Shown here piece after piece: positions 23,748-32,287 of a DNA stretch of 64,000 bases. This stretch comes from JAHBVH01 sp034432375 (GTDB taxonomy: Bacteria; Chloroflexota; Anaerolineae; Caldilineales; Caldilineaceae). The stretch lies in the NCBI GenBank assembly GCA_034432375.1, contig DAOUCA010000060.1, positions 3,952 through 67,951 on the forward strand, in the 5' to 3' direction. The stretch's first letter is position 1. Every line of letters starts with the position of its first letter. A program made the translations under genes and the position numbers. The notes under the pieces are model-generated. The model did not search any database. It was not told the DNA's origin and saw nothing but the letters and a program-made list of their open reading frames with translations.

Positions 23748-26024
23748 TTACTGAAATAAGTGTCCTTTTGAAGATGGATAGTCTGGATACCCATACCAAT
23801 CCAACAGCCCCAACGGCGCGGCTTCGGCGGCGAAGATCAGCAGCGACGTGTACTTATCGGCAAAGATGCGCGCACCACCGCTGCCGGCCACCACCGCACC
23901 ACTCGGATCAATCCGCTTGACGCCACCCGCACCGTCAACGGGACTTGCGGTGAGCGCAGCAAAGTGGCGCACGGCAATCCGCAGGTATTCGACGTTGCCG
24001 GTGATGCGGTAGGCGTAGGTCAGTGCTTCGAGCGCGTGGGGCGTTGGCGCGCTGCGTTGGAGCGAGGGCAACTCTTTGTAGAAGAAGAGGCCGTCGGGGC
24101 CGATACAGTGTTCGATCAGGTCGTCCATCACATCGACAATTAGCCGCTCGATCCGCTCGTCTTTTTCGATGAGCAGATAGCGCGCAAAGGAGTTGACCGT
24201 CAGCGAGATCATAAAGGGGACGCGGGGCATGGTGTGGCTGGTGTAGGGTGCCAACAGCGCGCCATATTCGGCATGCCAGGCCAGGAAATTTTCCACAATG
24301 CGTTTGGCTTCAGCCCGCCACCGTTCATCACTGGTCCCCAGCCACATCCCCACCATTGCCCGCAAGGCCCATCCACCTTCGCGTACCGCGGTTGCGCCGG
24401 GCTGATTCATCTCTGGCCGCTGCATGTGGCGCATAATATTCTCGGCCACGGAGATAGCACCCTCTAGTCCTTCTTTATTGCCCGTCAAAAAATAGTAATC
24501 GAGAAAGCCTTCGGTCCATTCGTGGGAGGGGGTCACCTTGCCGGTGCCGTGGTAAGCCGTGTGGATCTTGAGGCCGCCATTGACCAGCGGATCTGCGTGA
24601 TGGTGACAGAGATCGACATCGATCCAGTGGCGGGCACCGACGATGGCCGAGTCGAGCACGCGGCGTTGACCGGTCAGACCATAGTAGAGCGTGCAGGCGT
24701 GGGGGCGGTCATATTCGTTGTTGACCCAAACCGATTCGCCTTGGCCGCGCCCTTGGTTGCTGTAGTGGGCGTCGGGCGCGTCGCCAAAGTGCATCATACC
24801 CAGCGCTTTGGGGCGGCCATCATGCAGGCTGTTGAAAAAGGTGAAGAGGCGGTTGGGTAGCTGCGCTGGAAAGAAATTTTCGCGCCACGGGTTGTTGGCC
24901 GCGTACCAAGCGCGGTCGAGTGCTGGACGATCGGGCAGTTGAAATTGCAGGCTGCGCGTGCTACAGTCGCTCAGCGGCGTTTGGCCGTCGTGAAAGTGCA
25001 GTTGGATGCGGTGGGTTTTGCCCATGCCTTGCAGGATGCGGATGGGGTCTGCGTTTTCAGGTACCAATTCACAGGTGATGCCATTTGCATCGGCCTTGAG
25101 TGCCTTGGGAAAATGTTGATGCGCCTGATAGATTGACAACGTGAGGCCACTTTGATCATCGCGCCAGTCGCTCCAAAAGTCGCCATAGAAGGAGTCGATA
25201 AAGTGTTCGTTGGCTTGGTAGAGTAGCAACTCGGCAGTGAGGGCCATAGCGACGGTGTCACCCGTTTCAATCGTCGTGCGATAGAAGCCTTGACCAAGCG
25301 CGGTTTTGGGGGTGCCTGTGGATGGCGGTTGGAAGCGCAGGGTGTATTCATCCAGCGTCACTTCATCTTCATTTCCCACGTGCACAAACTGATGTTCAAC
25401 ATGGATATATGGTTTCCCGGCATAGGCGATGACGCGTCCGCGTAATTCGACGCCACACCCCTCAGCGGTTGTCGGCTGGACGGGGCGATGTTGTCCACGC
25501 ACTTCCACCTCAACGCGCAATGGTCCAGCTTCAATGAGTTCAATGGTCGTCGGCGTGTCGAGCGTTGTCAACAGCTGATCGCCAAAGCGTAGGTCAAAGC
25601 CGGCGAAGGGTTGCTGATTCCACAGCGCTCGCCCCGCTACCTTGACATCGTTGATCGGTGTGAAACTGTCGTTGGCGATGCGGAATGAGAGAGGACCGGT
25701 ATCAATTATAAGCCCGCTGGCATCTTCGGTGACCGTGCATTGGTCTGGCAATTGTGGCTGCTGGCTGTTTGCATCAGTGTAAAAGTGTAGCGTTTTTGCC
25801 CGATTGCCTGGCAGATCCGGCTGGGCGTGGATCAACAGCCACTTAACGCTGCCATCGGGCCAGTGGGCAAGGGCGCGGCGTTGGGTGGCGATTGGCGTCT
25901 CTGCGTCGGTAACCGTGAATTGATCAGGGTCGGTCAATGTGCCCTGCGCAAAAGGGATGCTGACGGTTACCGGTTCGGCGGCGCGGTCAAATTGCGAGAG
26001 CTTTTCAAAATAGAGCGTGTTCAT
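23748..26024 (-). CDS. PcRGLX/YetA-like protein (exo-rhamnogalacturonan lyase, PL26-type)
   Basis: This 758-residue soluble protein has an N-terminal beta domain with VTVSIPFAQGTLTDPDQF and ALAHWPDGSVKWLLIHAQPD, which I recognise from the YetA/PcRGLX family. The middle part has LRVEVEVRGQHRP and DEYTLRFQPP. The C-terminal half is an alpha-rich toroid-like segment with DHYSNQGRGQ-like HYSNQGRGQGESVWVNNEYD and LTGNKEGLEGAISVAENIM. PL26 lyases cleave unsaturated disaccharides from rhamnogalacturonan. No signal peptide is seen, so oligosaccharides would have to be imported first. The family call is moderately secure; the true substrate could be another uronate-rich glycan. AGGAAGC precedes the ATG. 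Confidence 0.6.
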   Translation of the reverse strand: MNTLYFEKLSQFDRAAEPVTVSIPFAQGTLTDPDQFTVTDAETPIATQRRALAHWPDGSVKWLLIHAQPDLPGNRAKTLHFYTDANSQQPQLPDQCTVTEDASGLIIDTGPLSFRIANDSFTPINDVKVAGRALWNQQPFAGFDLRFGDQLLTTLDTPTTIELIEAGPLRVEVEVRGQHRPVQPTTAEGCGVELRGRVIAYAGKPYIHVEHQFVHVGNEDEVTLDEYTLRFQPPSTGTPKTALGQGFYRTTIETGDTVAMALTAELLLYQANEHFIDSFYGDFWSDWRDDQSGLTLSIYQAHQHFPKALKADANGITCELVPENADPIRILQGMGKTHRIQLHFHDGQTPLSDCSTRSLQFQLPDRPALDRAWYAANNPWRENFFPAQLPNRLFTFFNSLHDGRPKALGMMHFGDAPDAHYSNQGRGQGESVWVNNEYDRPHACTLYYGLTGQRRVLDSAIVGARHWIDVDLCHHHADPLVNGGLKIHTAYHGTGKVTPSHEWTEGFLDYYFLTGNKEGLEGAISVAENIMRHMQRPEMNQPGATAVREGGWALRAMVGMWLGTSDERWRAEAKRIVENFLAWHAEYGALLAPYTSHTMPRVPFMISLTVNSFARYLLIEKDERIERLIVDVMDDLIEHCIGPDGLFFYKELPSLQRSAPTPHALEALTYAYRITGNVEYLRIAVRHFAALTASPVDGAGGVKRIDPSGAVVAGSGGARIFADKYTSLLIFAAEAAPLGLLDWYGYPDYPSSKGHLFQ

Positions 26025-26050
26025 GAGCTTCCTAACGATTTATCGCTTTT

Positions 26051-26106
26051 TCTTCGTGTCTCTTCGTGTCTCTTCGTGTCTCTTCGTGTCTCTTCGTGTC
26101 TCTTCG
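26051..26106. repeat. Tandem array of decamer TCTTCGTGTC
   Basis: Five exact copies of TCTTCGTGTC (26051-26100) and a partial sixth lie between the PL26-like and sialidase-like genes. A related ACACGAAG word lies near 37148-37170. Copy number is likely to vary between strains by slippage. Confidence 0.9.
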
Positions 26107-26127
26107 GGGATCACTATAGAGCGTGGC

Positions 26128-27183
26128 CTAATCGGATAGCAGCCACGCCAGATCAAAGCGCGCCAACGTCAACGTTTCGTAGGGGTGTTCAGCGCCCCGT
26201 TCATAGAGGCAACAGATCGTGCCGTCCGCGGCAAGTGCCAAGTCCGAATAAGCGGATGGTCCTTCGTATATCCGCTTCGCGATGGACCAACTCCGACATT
26301 CATCTTCGCTGAGGCGCACCGACATCTGTTCCCGGTTGGTGCTAGCTGGATTGGCAAAGAGGACCCGATTGCAGTCGCCGGTTCGTTCATCACTTAACCG
26401 CACGAGGCTGGCCTGACAGATCGGCTCGACGAGTGTATCATCCCAGCGAATATCGGTAAATGTATTCCCTTGGTCATGACTCTGGGCGACCTGGCGCCGT
26501 TTCTCGCCAACATAGTTGCGACAGTTGATATAGATATCGCCATTGGTCAATTCTACCACGGCGCATTCATTTGTCCCCGCCGGTACAAGCCCGCCAATTT
26601 GCCAGGTGGCACCGTGGTCATCGCTGTAGATCACATGCGAATGGTAGGGATCCCGTTTGCGGTCGAAATGCTTGCCGACAATGTGGTCGCAGGGGATGAG
26701 CAGCCGGCCGCTTTGCAGTTGAATGCCGTGGGTCGGGCCAGTGGCGTACCAGGTCCACGCGGGATTCTTCACCGCGGCGGTGATCTCCTGTGGTTCAGCC
26801 CAGGTTGCGCCATCGTCGGTGCTCTGAGTGAGCCAGACCGTGCGTGGGGCTTTGCCTTGGGTAATTAGATCCTCGTTGCCGTCGGCCAGATTTTTGCAAA
26901 AGGGCAGCCAGATCGTGCCGGTATCGCGGTCAACGACGGGGCAGGGGTTGCCGCAGGTCATCGCCGATTCGGTGACGATGAGTTGGAGTGGTTGCCAGGT
27001 GACGCCATTGTCGAAGCTGCGCTTGAGCACAAGGTCGATCTCTCCGGCATCGCCGCGGCCAGCTTTGCGCCCTTCGGCAAAGGCAAGCAGTGTGCCATTG
27101 GTCGTAACGGCGAGTGCGGGAATGCGAAAGGTGTGGTAGCCCTCGCTGCCGCTTTGGTAGAGGGTGCTCTGTTCGAGTTGCAT
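26128..27183 (-). CDS. Sialidase-like exo-glycosidase (GH33-type, BNR repeats)
   Basis: This 351-residue six-bladed propeller protein contains the FRIP motif in YHTFRIPAL with R20, and EGRKAGRGDAGEIDLV for the acid/base Asp region. Asp boxes are SFDNGVTW, STDDGATW, SDDHGATW and SHDQGNTF. NECAVVEL provides the probable Glu partner, and the end carries CLYERG. No signal peptide is present, so the enzyme should be cytoplasmic. Known members release sialic acids; the surroundings contain no sialate lyase or NanE, so the true substrate may be another acidic sugar. The fold call is strong, the specificity weak. Confidence 0.82.
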   Translation of the reverse strand: MQLEQSTLYQSGSEGYHTFRIPALAVTTNGTLLAFAEGRKAGRGDAGEIDLVLKRSFDNGVTWQPLQLIVTESAMTCGNPCPVVDRDTGTIWLPFCKNLADGNEDLITQGKAPRTVWLTQSTDDGATWAEPQEITAAVKNPAWTWYATGPTHGIQLQSGRLLIPCDHIVGKHFDRKRDPYHSHVIYSDDHGATWQIGGLVPAGTNECAVVELTNGDIYINCRNYVGEKRRQVAQSHDQGNTFTDIRWDDTLVEPICQASLVRLSDERTGDCNRVLFANPASTNREQMSVRLSEDECRSWSIAKRIYEGPSAYSDLALAADGTICCLYERGAEHPYETLTLARFDLAWLLSD

Positions 27184-27244
27184 AGTGGCGCTTTTCTAGA
27201 TGGTTCTGCTTTTATTTCTAACTCTTGCAGCGTATGATACCATC

Positions 27245-27411
27245 ATGCGATTCTTTAACACAACCGGCCCCTGCAACCCCCAACCGGCCACTACATGCTT
27301 CCCGCCACCCAGCGGCTTGATCTGCTGGGTGTTGAGCGTCTGCTGCGGCAGAAGGCGTACTTTGTGTTGCACGCACCGCGCCAAATCGGTAAAACCACAG
27401 CCATGCTATAG
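27245..27411 (+). pseudogene. AAA-ATPase-like (DUF1703 type) gene remnant, frameshifted and truncated
   Basis: From 27245 one frame gives MRFFNTTGPCNPQ. From 27289 another frame gives HYMLPATQRL, then AYFVLHAPRQIGKTTAML and a TAG stop. Together these are the N-terminus of a known family of ATP-binding proteins, with the Walker A GKTT intact. A one-base-type frameshift lies at about 27283-27289. The TAG falls at the left edge of palindromic element 2 (CTATAGAC), and nothing of the remaining gene is found after it. The event thus left about 55 codons. Confidence 0.7.
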
Positions 27412-27465
27412 ACACTCAGATAATCATTCGTAGGGCCACGATATATCGTGGCCCTACGAAAGGGA
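27407..27465. repeat. Palindromic repeat element, copy 2
   Basis: Positions 27427-27460 are a perfect 34-bp palindrome with half-site TTCGTAGGGCCACGATA. The left flank TATAGACACTCAGATAAT matches copies 1 and 3; the right flank differs, so this copy is partly degraded. Short TGGGACAGTAAGACAGTGGG words follow. Confidence 0.8.
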
Positions 27466-27521
27466 CCTTGAATTGGGACAGTAAGACAGTGGGGGAGTAG
27501 TCATGCTGACCGTTTGACCGA

Positions 27522-28769
27522 TCACTTCTCCCACACCAGTCTAAGCCGACTCCGTGTCTCGCCATCCAGTGAAGTATAGAGATAGGTCTGCCCATTTATT
27601 TTGACTAGATCGGCGTGGCCTAGCCCGATATTGCCGGGCAGATCGACCAAAATGGGGTTCCCCGAAAACTTCTCCCACGGCCCATCAATCTCTGTCGTCA
27701 TGCTACGTGCCAGGCCAAGACCGAATTGCGTGTCACCGGGGTCGCCTGCACCGGGGCCACGTACGCCTTCGTAAAACATGTAGAAGCGCGTATCCTCACC
27801 GCTCCCGACTTTGATCACCTCGGCTGAGCTAATCGTGCGAAAATCGAAGTGGCTATTGGCTGTGGCATCCTTGGCTTCCGGCCCATAATCCGCCGCGCCG
27901 ACAAAGAGTGGGTTGTTCTGGCAGGCAACAAAGTCGCCATTCGTATCATTGACAGCCCGCTTGAAACAGCCTATTGCCCCGGGATTTTGCCCTTGCGCCA
28001 TAAAGATGTAGAGCGTCTCATCGTCGACCAACAGTCCTGGTGGACCGCCGCGTAGGCATTCGTAGTGAAATGGCGCAAAGGGATGTTCGCCGATCCGTTC
28101 CTCCGCCGGACAGTTGGCGTACCACAACTCCCAGATCAGCGATTCCGCCACCCACGTCGGTTTGGACCATGCCAGCCCGTCGCTAGAATCGCGCAACATT
28201 ACCCGTCCTTGAAATTCGTAGACCATCCAGTAGTGGCCGTTGTGTTCTACTACCCGTGGGTACTGTTGTTGGATAATCTGGTCATCTTCTGCGGTGCAAG
28301 GGCACTGGTTACAGGCGATCTGGCAGACCGGTGGTGAATCATGGGCGAAGGTAACCCCATCCTCGCTATGGTAGATCACCACGCAACCGGGGAATTCGAC
28401 CGGCGCGCCACACTGATCGACAACGCCCGCCGACCGGTCGCTAGCATGGAGATAGGACCGGAATTGGCCGGTGGGTAAAACAAGCGTGTCGGATTCGCCC
28501 ATCGGCAGGCTGGTCAGCGGGACATCAGCAACGAAGTAAGCGCTGCCTTCCCACAAGTCAGCCAACGTCGGCGGGGTTCTATTGTTCGCGCCCTCTGCTT
28601 CGGGCATTTGTGCAATCGCTGGCGGCGTCACTGCGGCCGACGTGCTGGCTTGACCAACCGTTGTCGGTAACGTCGGTTTTCCTGGCGTCGGGCGGCAGGC
28701 GGAAATGAGCAGGATACCCATGAAGAGTACACTGAGGGCGCGACTCAACCGCCGCGTGTGCTCAAACAA
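27522..28769 (-). CDS. Exported lipoprotein with GH43-like five-bladed propeller
   Basis: From a TTG at 28769 the protein has 415 residues. The start is chosen because AGGAG lies 8 nt upstream and the product opens with a signal peptide FEHTRRLSRALSVLFMGILL and lipobox ISAC. Longer readings to 29099 overlap the isomerase gene and have no protein-like character. After a Thr/Pro-rich linker, the domain includes YFVADVPLTSL, PRVVEHNGHYWMVYEF, RFYMFYEGV and ADLVKINGQTYLYTS, typical of GH43/GH117-type propellers. A cluster of Cys (CQIACNQCPCTAEDD) is unusual. It is predicted to act outside the membrane on a glycan. Confidence 0.7.
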   Translation of the reverse strand: MFEHTRRLSRALSVLFMGILLISACRPTPGKPTLPTTVGQASTSAAVTPPAIAQMPEAEGANNRTPPTLADLWEGSAYFVADVPLTSLPMGESDTLVLPTGQFRSYLHASDRSAGVVDQCGAPVEFPGCVVIYHSEDGVTFAHDSPPVCQIACNQCPCTAEDDQIIQQQYPRVVEHNGHYWMVYEFQGRVMLRDSSDGLAWSKPTWVAESLIWELWYANCPAEERIGEHPFAPFHYECLRGGPPGLLVDDETLYIFMAQGQNPGAIGCFKRAVNDTNGDFVACQNNPLFVGAADYGPEAKDATANSHFDFRTISSAEVIKVGSGEDTRFYMFYEGVRGPGAGDPGDTQFGLGLARSMTTEIDGPWEKFSGNPILVDLPGNIGLGHADLVKINGQTYLYTSLDGETRSRLRLVWEK

Positions 28770-28867
28770 AGGCGCTTCTCCTGTATATAGCGACCAAGAA
28801 CTAGCCAATCTTTGCGCGCTTTGCGCCTTTGCGTGCATCTTTTGACAGAATCTCAACAGACTCAACC

Positions 28868-29659
28868 CTACATCTGAATAATTTTGTGGATCGCCATCGC
28901 GGTTTCGGCAAAGGAAGCCACATCCGGCGGCACTTCGCTGATCATAGGACCATCGTAGCCAATGGCACGTAATTCGCGATTCATCGCCACATAATCGACT
29001 TCGCCTTGTAACAGCGCTGGCCAACTGCCGTTGAGCGCCCGTCCCTGCCAATCCTTGAGGTGTACCATCTTGAGATGCGGACCGACGATACGCACCCAAT
29101 GATGGGGATATTGAAAGACCGCCATGTTGCCAGGGTCAAAGTAGAAGCCGATTTGCTTGCTGCCTACCTCATCGAGAAAATGTTTCATCTCTAGCGGGCT
29201 AAAGAGAAAGCCATTCCAGACAAACTCGACAGCCACAGCCACGTTAAGCTGCTCGGCACTTTCGGCAATGGCTTGCAGTGAGCGCACGCCGTTGCGATAG
29301 GCATCATCATAATAGAGGTCGGGGCGGAGACGACCAAGCGTATGTAAGGTACAATCGATGCCCAACTCCTTGGCAATGTGCAGCCCGGCCTTGGTCTCTG
29401 CAATACTACTCTGCTGCGCCGCACCACTGTCGAGCAGGTTGCCGGTGCAGTGGCTATGGGTCATGGAGACGAGGGCGAGGTTGTGGGCGGTGGCTGCTGC
29501 TGGGATTTGGGCTAGTTGTGCCGGCGTGCTTTGCAGCGTCAACGCGCCCTCCCGTTGTAGACAAAGCTCAACCACTTCGTAGCCACTCGCCGCCGCTTGC
29601 TGGAGAAATTCGGGCACCGGCATGTCACGGGCAATTAACTGACTGATTCCAACTTGCAT
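28868..29659 (-). CDS. Sugar phosphate isomerase/epimerase (xylose-isomerase-like TIM barrel)
   Basis: This 263-residue AP-endonuclease-2-type barrel has metal-binding candidates E in VAVEFVWNG, D in GFYFDPGN, H in KMVHLKDW and E in MISEVPPD. LVSMTHSHCTGN supplies a further His. Such enzymes isomerise or epimerise keto-sugars, inosose or hydroxypyruvate. AGAGGTGA lies upstream of the ATG. It precedes the GH43-like lipoprotein gene and follows a Gfo oxidoreductase by 91 nt. The pairing of Gfo and isomerase is common in inositol-like and keto-sugar pathways. Confidence 0.88.
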   Translation of the reverse strand: MQVGISQLIARDMPVPEFLQQAAASGYEVVELCLQREGALTLQSTPAQLAQIPAAATAHNLALVSMTHSHCTGNLLDSGAAQQSSIAETKAGLHIAKELGIDCTLHTLGRLRPDLYYDDAYRNGVRSLQAIAESAEQLNVAVAVEFVWNGFLFSPLEMKHFLDEVGSKQIGFYFDPGNMAVFQYPHHWVRIVGPHLKMVHLKDWQGRALNGSWPALLQGEVDYVAMNRELRAIGYDGPMISEVPPDVASFAETAMAIHKIIQM

Positions 29660-29691
29660 GGGTCACCTCTGTATCTTATCCGTGTGTCTAA

Positions 29692-29752
29692 CAATCCGTG
29701 TTTATGACAAGAGCATTTTTCTAAACACGGATTGTTAGACACACGGATTGTT
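29692..29752. repeat. Inverted repeat between isomerase and Gfo genes
   Basis: Arms GTGTCTAACAATCCGTGTTT (29683-29702) and AAACACGGATTGTTAGACAC (29724-29743) are exact complements over 20 bp, and the word ACGGATTGTTA is repeated at 29743-29753 up to the Gfo stop. It could act as a hairpin in the intercistronic mRNA. Confidence 0.75.
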
Positions 29753-30746
29753 ACCAAGTAAGCGTTTGCACTTTGCCATCTTTGGTCGATTGCAGGATCG
29801 CTTCGGCCACCGCGACCGCTTTGACCGCTTCGGTGCCGGGTGATTGGCAGGTCGCCTCACCGCGGATGCAGGCCAGGAAATGCTCCCCCTGGCGCACGTA
29901 CATGTCGGGTTTGGCATCAACCTTGATTAATGACTCGTTGCCGTCGCGGTCGGTGAGGGTTAAATATTGATACAGCCCCTTCTCCTCGGCCGGCGGCGTG
30001 ATCGAACCGGTTCCAAATTGCATGAAGCCATCCGGCCCAATGATATCGCGCACAGAGTTGCCCCGCGCCCCCCAACTCCACGAGACCATGAGCTGATGGC
30101 CACCTGGATAGTTGATGACCGCGGTTGCCGTATCGACCGCGGTCACCGCGGGATTGAGCTTGAGGGCGCTGGCGTAGATACTTTCCGGTTTGCCCCAAAT
30201 CCAATTGGCAAAGTCATAGTTGTGGATCGCACCATCGAGCAGCGGGCCGCCGCCCAGCGTATCATCCATGAACCAGCCGCGGTTATTGATGCGCGCCGCC
30301 GCATCGCGCCAGAGGATTGGCGTGCCAAGCTCGCCAGCGGTAACCATCTTGCCCCAGCGCGTCCAGTAGGGGTCGAAGCGGCGGCAGTGGGCAACCATGA
30401 GCAGCGTGTTCTTCCGTTCGGCCCGTTCGATCAACTGTTCACACTGCGCCACGGTGCGCGCCATGGGCTTTTCCAGTAACACCGGAACCCGCGCATCAAG
30501 CACCGTGTTCGCCACTTGTTGATGGTAGCCGGTCGGCACGGCGATAACGACGCCGTCCACCTGTGCGCCGGTCAGTAGTTCCTCTGGCGACGCAAAGAGT
30601 TGCGCGTCGGGAAAATTCTCTGCAAAGCGCGCTCGCATTTCCGGCGAAGGATCGGCCCCCGCCACCAATTGACATTCGGTCACCTGGGCGAAGGAACGTG
30701 CTTGATAGAGCCCCATATCCCCCAAACCAATCAATCCAACTCGCAT
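29751..30746 (-). CDS. Gfo/Idh/MocA family oxidoreductase
   Basis: Starting at MRVGLIGLGDMG, the protein has 331 residues. AAAGGA lies about 10 nt upstream of this ATG, and the extra 26 residues of the longer reading have no family likeness. The Rossmann motif is GLIGLGDMGLYQARSF, with VLLEKPMARTVAQCE near residue 95 and DTLGGGPLLDGAIHNYDFANW in the C-terminal domain (GGGxxxDxxxH), which carries the usual catalytic Asp and His. It probably oxidises the sugar released by the glycan-cleaving enzymes downstream in the same run. Confidence 0.9.
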   Translation of the reverse strand: MRVGLIGLGDMGLYQARSFAQVTECQLVAGADPSPEMRARFAENFPDAQLFASPEELLTGAQVDGVVIAVPTGYHQQVANTVLDARVPVLLEKPMARTVAQCEQLIERAERKNTLLMVAHCRRFDPYWTRWGKMVTAGELGTPILWRDAAARINNRGWFMDDTLGGGPLLDGAIHNYDFANWIWGKPESIYASALKLNPAVTAVDTATAVINYPGGHQLMVSWSWGARGNSVRDIIGPDGFMQFGTGSITPPAEEKGLYQYLTLTDRDGNESLIKVDAKPDMYVRQGEHFLACIRGEATCQSPGTEAVKAVAVAEAILQSTKDGKVQTLTW

Positions 30747-30850
30747 TCTTGTTGTATCCTTTCCGATTATTGCCACAGAAACACAAAAGCCACAACGGTT
30801 TACAGGTTTTAAACTTTTACGCAACCCTCGGTTTCGCTACGCTGAAAAGC

Positions 30851-30981
30851 TAGCTAGTTCTTGTTGCGAAAGACAAAAAAGTTCACACAAAGGCGCAAAG
30901 ATCGCAAAGGTTTCTCCGGCAGTTCTTGGCGAGCTTAGCGGGCTTTGCGTGAAAATAGCGTTTCGCAACAGAAACTAGCTA
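30851..30981. mobile_element. 131-bp MITE-like element with 21-bp terminal inverted repeats
   Basis: The ends TAGCTAGTTCTTGTTGCGAA (30851 onward) and TTTCGCAACAGAAACTAGCT (30961 onward) are complementary over 21 bp with two mismatches. Inside is GCGCAAAGATCGCAAAGG. It lies between the alcohol dehydrogenase and Gfo genes and has no coding capacity. Its size and form match the elements at 33315, 41423 and 46083, although the sequences differ. Confidence 0.65.
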
Positions 30982-31041
30982 CTCAACCCGCGGGCTGTGT
31001 AGGGGCTGTATTTTGTGGTTTCTGTGTTTGTGTGGTGATTC

Positions 31042-32127
31042 TTAGTCAAACACAATCACATTGCGCAACGCTTCCCCCCGTTCCATCGCCGCGATCGCCT
31101 CATTGATCTCCTCCAGCGGGTAGCGCCGCGAGATCAGTTCATCGAGTTTGAGTCGCCCACTCTGGTAAAGATCGACCAACTGCGGCACCTGCACGCTCAG
31201 TCGTGTCGATCCCATCGAACTGCCAAGAATGCGCCGTTCGTTCCAGACGGTGTGCGCCAGCAACAGCGGATGGGTCGCCTTGTCGTCGGGAATGCCAACG
31301 AGCACCATCGTGCCGCCGCGGCGAATCAGCGTGATCGCCTGCGCCACTGCAATCGGGCTGCCGACGGTGACAAACGCATAGTCGACGCCACGACCACTCG
31401 TCAATGCTTTGACTGCCGCCGCCGGATCAGTGCCACCGCCGACGTTGACCGTGTGCGTTGCGCCGAAATCGAGCGCGGCTTGCAATTTGTTGTCGAGCAG
31501 GTCGAGCGCAATGATCGGGTGTGCCCCGGAAAGCGCTGCGCCCTGGATCGCATTGAGCCCGACACCGCCGACGCCGATTACCGCCACCGTTTCGCCCACT
31601 CCCACCTTGGCTGTGTTCACCACCGCACCCAAGCCGGTGATCACGCCACAGGCAAGCAGCGATGCACTATCCAATGGAATTTCTTTGGGGATTGGCACGA
31701 GTTGGGATTGATCGACAACTGAATATTCGGCAAAGGCTGCACACTTGATCGACTGCACAATCGGCTCACCCTTTTTATTGTGCAGCCGGGTTTCGGTTTG
31801 CAGAGCAAAGGTACCTTCGCAAAGATGGGTATCGCCCTTAGCGCAGTAGTAACAAGTGCCGCACGAACGGAGCAACGACAGCACGACATGATCGCCGACC
31901 TGCACACGCGTCACCCCCTGCCCCACTTCTTCCACAACGCCCGCTGCCTCATGGCCGGCCACCAATGGTAGCGGTGCCGACCAATCCCCGCGAATCTGAT
32001 GGACATCGCTGTGGCAGATGGCACAGGCCACTACCTTGACTTTTACCTCGCCCTCCTTCGGCGGATCAATGTCGATCTCTTCGATCACCAACGGTTTGTC
32101 ATACGCGTAACAGACAGCAGCTTTCAT
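31042..32127 (-). CDS. Zinc-dependent alcohol dehydrogenase
   Basis: Starting at MKAAVCYAYDKPL, the protein has 361 residues; AAAGGAGA lies 7 nt upstream of this ATG. ACAICHSDVHQIRGDW holds the catalytic zinc Cys, with GHEAAGVVEEVG following. The structural zinc loop is SCGTCYYCAKGDTHLC with four cysteines. AVIGVGGVGLNAIQGA is the NAD(P)-binding loop. It is a medium-chain dehydrogenase that should oxidise a sugar alcohol or primary alcohol. It lies between an isomerase and a Gfo oxidoreductase, consistent with a sugar or polyol route. Confidence 0.92.
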   Translation of the reverse strand: MKAAVCYAYDKPLVIEEIDIDPPKEGEVKVKVVACAICHSDVHQIRGDWSAPLPLVAGHEAAGVVEEVGQGVTRVQVGDHVVLSLLRSCGTCYYCAKGDTHLCEGTFALQTETRLHNKKGEPIVQSIKCAAFAEYSVVDQSQLVPIPKEIPLDSASLLACGVITGLGAVVNTAKVGVGETVAVIGVGGVGLNAIQGAALSGAHPIIALDLLDNKLQAALDFGATHTVNVGGGTDPAAAVKALTSGRGVDYAFVTVGSPIAVAQAITLIRRGGTMVLVGIPDDKATHPLLLAHTVWNERRILGSSMGSTRLSVQVPQLVDLYQSGRLKLDELISRRYPLEEINEAIAAMERGEALRNVIVFD

Positions 32128-32159
32128 TGATGGTCTCCTTTGGTTGGGAAATGGTTTTA

Positions 32160-32287
32160 TCTTACGCCGGTGGGACGGTGGGACGGTAAGACGGTGGGGC
32201 TGTAAGACGGTGCGACGGTACAATTCGGTCGTCCAACTGACTCACTGTCCGACCGTCCGACTGTCCGACTGTCCAACTGTCTCACTG
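32160..32287. repeat. Inverted array of short GGTGGGACGGTAAGAC words
   Basis: The left half has tandem GACGGT words every 10-11 bp (GGTGGGACGGTGGGACGGTA, then AGACGGTG); the right half has the complement (ACTGTCCGACCGTCCGACTG, then TCCGACTGTCC). Together they can form a long imperfect hairpin upstream of the alcohol dehydrogenase. The right end overlaps the last codons of the isomerase gene. Smaller copies are at 5695 and 27474. Confidence 0.75.

Noticed and set aside
26051..26106. Possible CRISPR array
   Set aside because: The units are contiguous decamers without spacers; it is a simple tandem repeat.
28770..29099. Longer start for the GH43-like lipoprotein
   Set aside because: It overlaps the isomerase gene out of frame and would bury the signal peptide; the TTG with AGGAG gives a proper lipoprotein signal.
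32160..32287. Possible terminator for the isomerase transcript
   Set aside because: It is a long imperfect inverted array without a T-run and reads into the isomerase gene end.
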